Shown piece after piece: positions 19,578 to 27,393 of a DNA stretch of 41,306 nucleotides. The notes under the pieces are model-generated. The model saw nothing but the letters and a program-made list of their open reading frames with translations, did no database searches and had not been told where the DNA came from. Source of the DNA: Coriobacteriia bacterium (GTDB taxonomy: Bacteria > Actinomycetota > Coriobacteriia > Anaerosomatales > PHET01); contig WRDS01000004.1 in the NCBI GenBank assembly GCA_009779675.1, positions 1-41,306 on the forward strand, read 5' to 3'. The position numbers and the translations under genes are program-made. Every line of letters begins with the position of its first letter. Positions within the stretch are counted from its first letter, which is position 1.

Positions 19578-20280
19578 CGCTTGCTGCACCCCCCTCGCTC
19601 CCCCTCGCCGTCTCGACTTCGTGTGCGATCGCGTCCATGATCGCCGAGGTAAATGCTGCGACCCGCTCCTTGCGCGAGCCAGCAGCAAAGTCGGCTGGGT
19701 CGAGCGGCTCGCCGAAGCTGACCGTGACCCGCACGAGGCGCGGCAGGCGCTTACCGGCCGGCCATGCCTTCTCCGTGCCCACGATCCCCACCGGAATGAC
19801 CGGGGCCTGTGCGCGCATCGCGATGAATGCAGCCCCGCCCTGTGCCTCGCCGAGCCCGCCCTCGCCGGTACCGCCGTTCCGCTTCCGCGTCCCCTCGGGG
19901 AATATGCCCACCGGCTCGCCCTCTTTGAGCAGGCGGGTAGCCGTGGTGATCGCCTCTCGGTCGGCACCCGACCGCTCGACTTGGAAGGCCCAGAAGTTAT
20001 CAAGCGCCCAGCCGAGCAACTTGTTGCCCCAAAGCTCCGTCTTTGCCATGAAGTGCGTGGGGCGGGGCACCCCGCACCAAAGCAGGATGGGATCGAGATA
20101 GCTCACGTGATTGCCCGCAAGCACTACTCCCGACTCTGGAAACCTCTCCCGCCCTAAGAACCGCACCCTGAATACTGCAAGCAGAACCCTACCGAACGTC
20201 GCACGCACCACGTGCGCAAAACGCCAGCCTGGGGAGTCGGAGCCGTGCGCAGGGAGCCCGCGCTTCTCAGCAGCCTTCAT
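19567..20280 (-). CDS. 1-acyl-sn-glycerol-3-phosphate acyltransferase family
   Basis: GNHVSYLDPILLW...FMAKTELWGNKLLGWALDNFWAFQVERSGADREAI...VGIFPEGTRKR. Confidence 0.93.
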   Translation of the reverse strand: MKAAEKRGLPAHGSDSPGWRFAHVVRATFGRVLLAVFRVRFLGRERFPESGVVLAGNHVSYLDPILLWCGVPRPTHFMAKTELWGNKLLGWALDNFWAFQVERSGADREAITTATRLLKEGEPVGIFPEGTRKRNGGTGEGGLGEAQGGAAFIAMRAQAPVIPVGIVGTEKAWPAGKRLPRLVRVTVSFGEPLDPADFAAGSRKERVAAFTSAIMDAIAHEVETARGSEGGAASDAR

Positions 20281-21022
20281 CGAACGGCCTCCCGCTCATT
20301 GCCCCGCAGCCCACGTCGCCTGCGACCGCCCCGCCGACCTCCCCGACAAGGCCGACGACGCGCTCGGCAACCTCTTCTGTCGACATCGAAGTGGTATCGA
20401 TCACAACCGCGTCGTCTGCCGCAGTAAGCGGCGACACCTCCCGCGTGGAGTCCGCATGGTCGCGGCAGAGCAAGGCCGCCAGGGTCTCGGCCTGCCTAGC
20501 GGGAGCCGCATCGGGATCCGTGCCGGAGCCCGCATCGTATGACCGCTCTGCCGCCCGGCGGCGGGCACGCTCCTCAGGCGATGCCGTCAAAAACACCTTG
20601 ATGTCCGCGTCTGGGAAGACCACGGTGCCGATATCACGTCCCTCGGCCACTATGCTCTGCCCGCGCACGTATTCACGTTGCTTTGCCACCATCACCTCGC
20701 GTACCTTAAAAAGCCGCGACACGGCAGAGACGGCCACATCGGCCTCCGGGGCCCGGATCGCAGCTGTGACGTCCTCTGCGCCGAGAAAGACCCGGCTCGG
20801 CTGCGACCGCCCCTCTGTGTGCTCGAAGCTGATGTGCTCTTTCTCGGCGATATGGGCAAGTGCATCCTCATCGTCAAGCGCGATGCCGCGCGCAAGCGCT
20901 GCGACCGCGACCGAGCGGTACATGGCCCCGGTGTCGAGGTAGCGCAGCCCGAGGCGGCATGCCACGGCTTTCGCCACGGTCGATTTACCCGAGCCGGCCG
21001 GGCCGTCTATTGCAATGATCAT
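20267..21022 (-). CDS. cmk: (d)CMP kinase
   Basis: MIIAIDGPAGSGKSTVAKAVACRLGLRYLDTGAMYRSVAVAAL...VAEGRDIGTVVFPDADIKVFLTASPEERARRRAAE; start reassigned to ATG 21022. Confidence 0.95.
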   Translation of the reverse strand: MIIAIDGPAGSGKSTVAKAVACRLGLRYLDTGAMYRSVAVAALARGIALDDEDALAHIAEKEHISFEHTEGRSQPSRVFLGAEDVTAAIRAPEADVAVSAVSRLFKVREVMVAKQREYVRGQSIVAEGRDIGTVVFPDADIKVFLTASPEERARRRAAERSYDAGSGTDPDAAPARQAETLAALLCRDHADSTREVSPLTAADDAVVIDTTSMSTEEVAERVVGLVGEVGGAVAGDVGCGAMSGRPFDEGC

Positions 21023-21062
21023 GCTCGAACCCCCTGGGGTGTGAGGGTACCGTATGGACACA

Positions 21063-21093
21063 CCACAACATGTAGTGGCCAGGCTGTGGATAA
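21063..21093. promoter_or_regulatory. NrdR-box-like palindrome plus consensus DnaA box (copy 1)
   Basis: CCACAACATGTAGTGG (21063-21078) and TGTGGATAA (= TTATCCACA reverse complement, 21085-21093). Confidence 0.5.
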
Positions 21094-21152
21094 CTTCTGC
21101 TCGATACGCACCGCACAATACGCGCTGCCGAGCAAGCAGCAGTATCCCATTG

Positions 21153-21239
21153 TGAACGGCATTCCCAAGTGAGGCAACAGGACGATGATCCTCACGGGAC
21201 AACAAATTCACCTGAACGACATTTTCATACGGGGCAACA
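21153..21239. repeat. Imperfect ~30-bp direct repeats (2 good units, 1 degenerate)
   Basis: tgaacggcattcccaagtgaggcaaca / gacgatgatcctcacgggacaaca / tgaacgacattttcatacggggcaaca. Confidence 0.5.
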
Positions 21240-21320
21240 CGTCGGCTTCGACCAGGTTTTAATACGTAGGCACACTGCGGTAGATGCGCTCCCGGGCTCA
21301 TGCCGTCACTGATGGACACA

Positions 21321-21371
21321 CCACTATATGTTGTGGTTGGCTACAACATATAGTGGTTGGGTTGTGGATAA
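21321..21371. promoter_or_regulatory. Paired NrdR-box-like palindromes plus consensus DnaA box (copy 2)
   Basis: CCACTATATGTTGTGG (21321-21336), CTACAACATATAGTGG (21341-21356), TGTGGATAA (21363-21371). Confidence 0.55.
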
Positions 21372-21424
21372 CCCTTGCAGTCAGAGCCCCTACGCAAGCC
21401 GGAGGCTCTATGTAAACCGAGACC

Positions 21425-21985
21425 CTACGCAAGCTGATAGTAGGAGTATGCCTCCATCTCGCCACAGAGGCGGCAGACCGTGCGGCCTTCGATCTCAAGC
21501 TCTTTCCCATCGAGCACTTCCTCGCCACACTCGGCACAGGTGACGCGATGCGTAGGCGCACCCGGCATCTCAAGAGGAGGGATTTTTACCTTGACCGGAA
21601 CCACCGCAAACATCTCCTCATCGGCAAGGCCTGAAAAGAATGCGATCGGGTCAATACCGCGCGGCGCATGTGGCACCAGTGCCGTCGGATGTGCGCGGAA
21701 CGCCCGATCGGTGCGTGGATCGACGAACGTCATCGCAAACTTGCCCATGTCGACGACCTTCAGCCGGCGCCGGCCTACCGTGATACCGGTGACCGCATAG
21801 GCTGCATCGGCCGGGCACCGGGACATCTCTACGAAAACGATGAGATCGCGATCCGCCCGAGGATCCTCGATTCCCATGAGCGACAAGGTGTGGCGTGCCA
21901 TCCGTATGCCAAGCACCATGCCCGCGCAAAGATGCCCATGGTGGCCTTTGGCAATCCCGATATCCTCTTCAAATGTGGTCTTCAT
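21425..21985 (-). CDS. FmdE-family (formylmethanofuran dehydrogenase subunit E-like) protein with C-terminal zinc ribbon
   Basis: HHGHLCAGMVLGIRMARHTLSLMG...RCPADAAYAVTGITVGRRRLKVVDMGKFAMTF; CAECGEEVLDGKELEIEGRTVCRLCGE. Confidence 0.85.
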   Translation of the reverse strand: MKTTFEEDIGIAKGHHGHLCAGMVLGIRMARHTLSLMGIEDPRADRDLIVFVEMSRCPADAAYAVTGITVGRRRLKVVDMGKFAMTFVDPRTDRAFRAHPTALVPHAPRGIDPIAFFSGLADEEMFAVVPVKVKIPPLEMPGAPTHRVTCAECGEEVLDGKELEIEGRTVCRLCGEMEAYSYYQLA

Positions 21986-22006
21986 CGCCCCTCCTCGGAC
22001 ACAATG

Positions 22007-22786
22007 CTATCTGAAGTCCTCGGCACGCATCTGCACCGCCTTTGCCCCATGCCTCCAGATGCTCCTCCTCTTGATACCGCCTTTCGCGGCGGTTCGCCAC
22101 GCACCCTCAAGGTCAAGCACCACGGTACCTGCAAGCACGTCAACGCCCCAGTCGAAGAACTTGGGCGTGAGCGGTACCGAAGGGCCGGTAAGTGTGACGC
22201 ACGCGTTGCGGGATAACTCAAGTAGCCGAGGCATCGTCTTGTTGACAAGCGTTGCACCCGTGATGAAGACGTAATCTTGCTCGGGCAGCAGGTACTCGAC
22301 GGCAAAATCAGGGAGGTCGCCTGGCTGCGGGCGGCGCTCAAAGATCGAGAGCGTGCATATCTCGCTCAGCTGCTCAATGTCCGGAAAATGGCCGATAACC
22401 CCGACCTTCTTGCCGCGAAGCTCTTCCCGCATCGCCGTAAACGAGGTCTCACTTTCCAGCTCATCCAGACAGCATCCGGTCCATGACTCGACCTCTGCCC
22501 TGCTGTTGTAGTGCGCGTTAAGGGCCGCAACGCCGATGCCGGCCTCAACGAGACCCCAGCTGCGCGCCAGATCTGCGGCTTTCGCAAGAGGACTGCCTGT
22601 CAAAGGAGTTCGCTGCTCTATCTCGGCGATCTCCGGCGTGCTTTCATGAAAGCTCAGCGCGAGCCCAAGTCCCTCATCAGCAAGCCCCTCGCCCGCCGAG
22701 ACCGCAGTCCATCCTCGCCCAACAAAGCACCTGTCCACTTTTTTCTGGACAGGAACGCCTGCGATCAACTGATCGTAAAACCCCAT
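22007..22786 (-). CDS. DUF364/DUF4213-like putative heavy-metal chelation protein
   Basis: MGFYDQLIAGVPVQKKVDRCFVGRGWTAV...GVAALNAHYNS...KKVGVIGHFPDIEQL...ITGATLVNKTMPRLLELSRNACVTLTGPSVPLTPKFFDWGVDVLAGTVV. Confidence 0.8.
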   Translation of the reverse strand: MGFYDQLIAGVPVQKKVDRCFVGRGWTAVSAGEGLADEGLGLALSFHESTPEIAEIEQRTPLTGSPLAKAADLARSWGLVEAGIGVAALNAHYNSRAEVESWTGCCLDELESETSFTAMREELRGKKVGVIGHFPDIEQLSEICTLSIFERRPQPGDLPDFAVEYLLPEQDYVFITGATLVNKTMPRLLELSRNACVTLTGPSVPLTPKFFDWGVDVLAGTVVLDLEGAWRTAAKGGIKRRSIWRHGAKAVQMRAEDFR

Positions 22787-22911
22787 TGGGTTACCCAAGC
22801 CCCTCAAACCCCCTGCCTGCGTTTCAAAACTTCAACTATCGGGTTTTCAGGCTTTATAGTATAGCGACACTGACGTGAGCTGTTATCACGCGGCGCGCCG
22901 ATGCCGCTGGA

Positions 22912-25900
22912 TCAGGCAGCCCGTTTCCGCCGTGAGAAAAAGACCCATGCGACACTGGCGGCCATCGCAAGCGCCACCCCGCTGAAGACCCCCGATGCAG
23001 CCGGTGGCATGGTGTCACCACCCTCGGTGCCGTCAAGCCTTGCCGTGGCAGCTCCTGAGCCGGCTTGCGGGGCAGGCGGGAACGACCGCGGGGCGCGGGG
23101 CGTGTTGATAGCGGGCACAAGTCCGCTGAACTCCGCCTGGTTGTCCCTCGCAGTCCGCGTGAGAGCATTCGCCATGGTGCCGAGGGCGGTGCCTGCCACC
23201 GAGTAGCCTGGGCCCGGTGCCGGGCCGTACCCGTCCGGTGGCCCACCGTCCCCTGGGAACGTCGGCCTGTTGCTGCCGCTGAAGCCCTTGTCCCCGGTGC
23301 CGCCGAAGACCTTGCCGTCTTTGCCTTTGGGATCAAGGTCAGGATCGTCGGGATCTGGTGGGTCTGGGTCGCCGGGGCCTGGCGGGTCGGGGTCGGGGTC
23401 GGCCCAGAAACCGATGCCGTTGCCGCTCGGCGCAAGCGTGGGCGGGGGGGCGTCCCCTTCGCCCCGCGCATACGGGTAGGGCTCGGTGGAGAACGGGATG
23501 ACAAGCGACACGGCGGACACGCTGCCGTTTCTCGCCCGGAACCCCGGCAGCACCTCGATGTAGTACCGAGTGCCCCAGTCAAGCGGCTGCGTGGGCTGGA
23601 TGTAGATGTAGCGCCGAGAGTCAGGGTAGAGGTCTCGGCTCAAGGTATAGTTGCGGGTAGGCACCCGCGTGCCGTCTGCCTTAAAAAGGGCGACCTTGGT
23701 CACGTTGATCGCCGAGTCACCCGGATCCGATATGTTGTTCGGGAACTTGACCCAGAGCCGTGCGAAGCGGCTGATCCCGGTGGCGTTCGAGGCCGGCCAC
23801 CAGTCGATGGGCACAAGACCCCTGGGATCCCCTCCTGTGCCGCCGATGCCGTGGCCAGGGATCTCCGGGGAGCGCTCCTCGGGGTTGTGCTCGTTCGGGT
23901 CGGCCTTGTTGGGGTCGTCGCCACCACCAGGCGGCAGCGGGTTCGCGGGCGAGCCAGGGGGCGGGAACGAGCCATCGACCGGCATCACGTCCCGCGCTCG
24001 GATGTAGGAGGGAACCGCCCCCGTGACGACTGGGGTGCCTGAGGCCTCCAAGGTGGCCGGGGCACCAGGACCCCCGCCAGGACCCCCTGGCACGGCGACG
24101 ACGCGCAGCCACTCGTCGGAGACGGTGCGCACCGTGAGCACGGTCTGCTTCCCGTAGGTAGCTGCCACCTGTGCCCAGTCGAAGGGGTAAGCCCGCGCGA
24201 CGACGCTCTCCGCCATACAGGCCACATCATAGGGCTCGCCCATTCCTTCGATCGGATGGGCGAACACGTCTGCCGCCCGCACGTAGCCCACGCCTGCGAC
24301 CACGTACCAGAACGCATCGGCCGCCTCGTAGTCGAGCCGTGCGAAGAACACCGTCCCACGGGGAAGCGCCCGGATAGGCACCGGGCCGCCGTCAAAAGGT
24401 GTCGCATAAAGCATCGCGTCCGGTGCCCAGACGACCACCGTGACAAGCTCGCCGGTCCTCGTCTCCAGGTTCATGTAGCTCACATACAAGAGCCGCGTCG
24501 CCTCGTTGATGAGGTTCTGCTGCTGATCGAGCGCTACCCAGTTCTCGGCCACGGCACGCGCCCTCAGCACGCGTGCGCCCTCCAGGAAGGCATCCATAAG
24601 AGCGACGCTGTGGCTCGTGTAGAGCGTGGGGTCGACCCCCTCGGCAAGCGCTATGACCGCATCGATAGTGGCGAGGCTCACCCGCCCGTCCGGCGTGCTT
24701 GCGTCAGTGGTTATCGCAAACGTCGAAATGCAGCTGCCGTTGTAACCGCCTGTCCCGTTGACGATGACAGTGGCCGTGCCCACCCAGTAGTTGTTCGCGT
24801 ACGCTACGGTGTAGTCGCGCCCTAGCACGAGCACGCGTGTGCCAAGCCGCACCACCGGTACCGGCTCTATAGGACGTCCGAGGAAGCCCTGGGGTGGTAT
24901 CGACTCAATGCGAGCCGCCCCGATGTCGATTATGAGATCCGGGTCCCGGTAGATGCTGAAGGTAAATGTGACCTTGCCTTTGAAGATACCCTGTCCCCAG
25001 ATCGTGACGGTCGCCCTGTCGCCAACCTCGATGTTGTCCGTATATGTGAGCGCGTAGTCGGTGCCCTCGTGTAGGATTCTGCCACCATGGGCGACCAGGA
25101 CAGACGGGCGCACCTCGTAAGCGGTGTATGCCTGAGGTGGGATAGGTGCAACCACGGCTCCGCCGATATCAACGATCGTCTCTGTGACGTAGACGGCGTA
25201 CACCGAGAAGCTGTCTGTGATGGGCTCGTATAAGGAGAAGCCCTCCTCAGCCTGCCAATAACCGTTCATTCCTTGCACTGGTAGGACATCAGGTATCCGT
25301 ACCGCGTCAACGGTAAGCGGTGCCCCCTCTGGTACCGCACGCACCGCCACCACAGAGCCGCCCTGCGTTCTGAATGTGACGGTAAGGTAGACTTCCGTGC
25401 CCGCGGGGAACGTATGGTCGACCCGCCTGCCCTCAAAGACCGCCTGCCCTAAAGGATTGTTGTAAAAGGCATCGATCCCGATATGGGTGACCGAGGCCGG
25501 TATGCTGATCCTCGTGATCTTGCAGTCCCGAAATGCCTGATTGCCTATCTCGCGCAGGGAGCCGGGCAGCGTAACGCTTGCAAGCGCCGTGCTCGCGAAC
25601 GCATGGTTGCCGAGCGACACAAGCGAGCCCGGCAGCGACACTTGGGTAAGACGAGAACAGCCGCGGAACGCCTGGTTTGAGATCGTGGTGACGGTGCCCG
25701 GGATCGTGAGCGCCGTCAGATCAGCCTTGTTCTCAAACGCGGCCTGACTGATTGCGACCACTTTATACGTGTTGCCCACTGGATCGGTTACAGCACTCGG
25801 CAGCACAAGCGAGCCTGATGCCGCAAGGGAGCTGATCCACCCACTGACCTCTACCCTACCGGCATCGAGCACTTTGTAAAGCAGGCCGCCCGCAGCAAAG

Positions 25901-26469
25901 ACGACACCGGCGGGTAATGACTCGGTGTCCTCGGCAGCTGTCTCGGTAGCGTCTGATGTCACGCGCGAAAGCAGTGTGTCCTCTAGGCTTTGCGCATTCG
26001 GCTTATCAGACCCCGAAACGGCAGTCGCAAAACCTACGCCATTGGCAGGGATATCCTTGTTGGCGCTACTGCTGTTGCTGCCACCGTCGCCGGTGTCGCC
26101 CTTGCCGCCGACACCGCTATTGCCGTTACTGCCACTGGTGCCGTCGGCGCTGTCTGCAGACCCTTTGCTAGGATCAGTTGCTTCAACGGGTTCCGGCTCC
26201 TCAGGTTGTTTTTGACCTGGAGGCTCCTTGGCAGTCGGCTTCTCCGGAGCTTGCTCCTTTGCGGCTGGCTTCTCTGGGGCAGGCTCTTTGACAGGAGCCG
26301 GCGCAGGCTCAGGTGCTAAGTCCCCCTGTAGGAAAGCCTGTGGCTCGACCTCTGTAGCAAACGCCTGGTGCGGGAGAAGCCCAAAGGCTAAGACCACCAC
26401 CAAGAAACAGTTGACAAGACGCATTCCCTTGCGCACTGATCCCACCTTTATCCTACCCGCAAAGACCAT
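22912..26469 (-). CDS. Large cell-surface protein: signal peptide, BspA-type LRR_5 repeats, SH3-like and SbsA Ig-like (Big_5) regions, Pro/Gly/Asp-rich stalk, C-terminal TM and basic tail
   Basis: LTALTIPGTVTTISNQAFRGCSRLTQVSLPGSLVSLGNHAFASTALASVTLPGSLREIGNQAF; DPDPPGPGDPDPPDPDDPD; VFSGVALAMAASVAWVFFSRRKRAA. Actual start could be GTG 26436. Confidence 0.85.
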   Translation of the reverse strand: MVFAGRIKVGSVRKGMRLVNCFLVVVLAFGLLPHQAFATEVEPQAFLQGDLAPEPAPAPVKEPAPEKPAAKEQAPEKPTAKEPPGQKQPEEPEPVEATDPSKGSADSADGTSGSNGNSGVGGKGDTGDGGSNSSSANKDIPANGVGFATAVSGSDKPNAQSLEDTLLSRVTSDATETAAEDTESLPAGVVFAAGGLLYKVLDAGRVEVSGWISSLAASGSLVLPSAVTDPVGNTYKVVAISQAAFENKADLTALTIPGTVTTISNQAFRGCSRLTQVSLPGSLVSLGNHAFASTALASVTLPGSLREIGNQAFRDCKITRISIPASVTHIGIDAFYNNPLGQAVFEGRRVDHTFPAGTEVYLTVTFRTQGGSVVAVRAVPEGAPLTVDAVRIPDVLPVQGMNGYWQAEEGFSLYEPITDSFSVYAVYVTETIVDIGGAVVAPIPPQAYTAYEVRPSVLVAHGGRILHEGTDYALTYTDNIEVGDRATVTIWGQGIFKGKVTFTFSIYRDPDLIIDIGAARIESIPPQGFLGRPIEPVPVVRLGTRVLVLGRDYTVAYANNYWVGTATVIVNGTGGYNGSCISTFAITTDASTPDGRVSLATIDAVIALAEGVDPTLYTSHSVALMDAFLEGARVLRARAVAENWVALDQQQNLINEATRLLYVSYMNLETRTGELVTVVVWAPDAMLYATPFDGGPVPIRALPRGTVFFARLDYEAADAFWYVVAGVGYVRAADVFAHPIEGMGEPYDVACMAESVVARAYPFDWAQVAATYGKQTVLTVRTVSDEWLRVVAVPGGPGGGPGAPATLEASGTPVVTGAVPSYIRARDVMPVDGSFPPPGSPANPLPPGGGDDPNKADPNEHNPEERSPEIPGHGIGGTGGDPRGLVPIDWWPASNATGISRFARLWVKFPNNISDPGDSAINVTKVALFKADGTRVPTRNYTLSRDLYPDSRRYIYIQPTQPLDWGTRYYIEVLPGFRARNGSVSAVSLVIPFSTEPYPYARGEGDAPPPTLAPSGNGIGFWADPDPDPPGPGDPDPPDPDDPDLDPKGKDGKVFGGTGDKGFSGSNRPTFPGDGGPPDGYGPAPGPGYSVAGTALGTMANALTRTARDNQAEFSGLVPAINTPRAPRSFPPAPQAGSGAATARLDGTEGGDTMPPAASGVFSGVALAMAASVAWVFFSRRKRAA

Positions 26470-26475
26470 GAGGAT

Positions 26476-26549
26476 GTAATCGGAACCGAGCAGCTTGAGA
26501 AAGAGAGACTAAAGGAAGACTCCGAGGCGTGCTACTCAGTCCCGATTAC
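26476..26549 (-). other. Long-range 8-bp inverted repeat in the 5' leader of the LRR surface protein gene
   Basis: GTAATCGG (26476-26483) / CCGATTAC (26542-26549); extended -10-like TGATATACT at 26573-26565 on the minus strand. Confidence 0.45.
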
Positions 26550-26652
26550 GCTAAGCAGATCTTAAGTATATCACAACCTGCCATTTCCACCACCCTGAGT
26601 TGCGCACCTGAGTTTTGAAGAGGCAAATGTATGGCAAACATCAATACAGTAA

Positions 26653-26658
26653 TATAAT
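26653..26658 (+). promoter_or_regulatory. Candidate -10 element (TATAAT) of the SUOX-like/ECF/MobB operon
   Basis: Perfect TATAAT in an AT-rich stretch; predicted start about 26664-26666; no clear -35. Confidence 0.5.
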
Positions 26659-26663
26659 ATTAA

Positions 26664-26732
26664 GCATCTTGCAAAACGTGCACCGCGGCACCAGGCATTC
26701 ACGAAGTCTGGTGAGGAAGATGCGCGGTCACG
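26664..26732 (+). ncRNA. Candidate structured 5' leader RNA (H-type pseudoknot or mutually exclusive stems with an embedded hairpin)
   Basis: GCATCTT/AAGATGC (26664-70/26717-23); CGTG(C)ACCGCG/CGCGGTCACG (26677-87/26723-32); CACCAG/CTGGTG (26689-94/26708-13). Confidence 0.5.
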
Positions 26733-26838
26733 CAACAAGCATGCAGCCCTTTGGCTCCCGACAAAGCCTGATTTATGAGACAGAGTTCTGCGTAGGTGTG
26801 AGAATACCGGCTTTGGAGAAATGAGACCTGTGGAATCC

Positions 26839-27393
26839 ATGAAAAAAGCAACTCTAATATTTATATTGATAGTGCTCTTGGCATTAACCGTCGCCTGCTC
26901 GGGCAAAACGAACACTGGGAATCCCGCGACACCTGGGTCTGAGACCGCTGCGATGTCCGGGTTTGAGAATCCCCCGTCATCTGGGTCAGAAGGCGCGCAC
27001 GTGCCTATGCCTGAATGGGCGCTCGTAATCGAGACGCCTGACGGTGAGAAGGGGTTCAGCTCAGCCGATGCCGCCGCACTCACCCCGGTCATGATTGAGG
27101 CAACCACAACAAACAAGGTTGGCGTTTCCAATACCAGCACGTACAGGGGAGTCAGGCTCGCCGACATTCTGCAAGCCGTGGGCGTTTCCGACCTCTCAGG
27201 TGTCACCGTTGTCGCTTCCGACGATTTTTCCGCCGACTACGACAAAAAGCTCACGCTGGCTGACGATACCGTTCTCGCTTGGGAGAAAGATGGCAAGGCC
27301 ATCGACACGAACCCACCTCTGCAAATGGCACCCAAGCAAGGTGCGGGCAACCAGTTCGTGAAGTTCCCCTCAAAGATCATCGTGAACCCGTAA
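26839..27393 (+). CDS. Lipoprotein with sulfite-oxidase (molybdopterin-binding) fold-like domain, no apparent Mo-ligand Cys
   Basis: MKKATLIFILIVLLALTVACSGK lipobox; TYRGVRLADILQAVGVSDLSGVTVVASDDFSADYDKKLTLADDTVLAWEKDGKAI...NQFVKFPSKIIV matches the general SUOX-fold pattern. Confidence 0.65.
   Translation: MKKATLIFILIVLLALTVACSGKTNTGNPATPGSETAAMSGFENPPSSGSEGAHVPMPEWALVIETPDGEKGFSSADAAALTPVMIEATTTNKVGVSNTSTYRGVRLADILQAVGVSDLSGVTVVASDDFSADYDKKLTLADDTVLAWEKDGKAIDTNPPLQMAPKQGAGNQFVKFPSKIIVNP

Noticed and set aside
20267-21319. Extended N-terminus of Cmk (ORF start at 21319)
   Set aside because: Standard Cmk starts at MIIAIDGPAGSGKST (21022); the upstream in-frame stretch covers the repeated NrdR/DnaA modules and shows no domain.
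21051-21374. Replication origin suggested by two perfect DnaA boxes
   Set aside because: Only two boxes, no dnaA/dnaN/rpmH neighbourhood, no AT-rich unwinding region; more consistent with a regulatory use.
23065-24042. Plus-strand 325-aa ORF
   Set aside because: Antisense to the Pro/Gly/Asp-rich stalk of the LRR surface protein; Arg/Val/Gly-rich shadow ORF.
26664-26838. Moco riboswitch assignment for the leader of the SUOX/ECF operon
   Set aside because: It would fit the hypothesis, but I could not align the conserved Moco-motif blocks by eye. Kept only as an unclassified structured leader pending an Infernal search.
26571-27206. Minus-strand 211-aa ORF
   Set aside because: Antisense to the SUOX-like lipoprotein and its leader; the plus strand has a lipobox, domain-like pattern and operon context.
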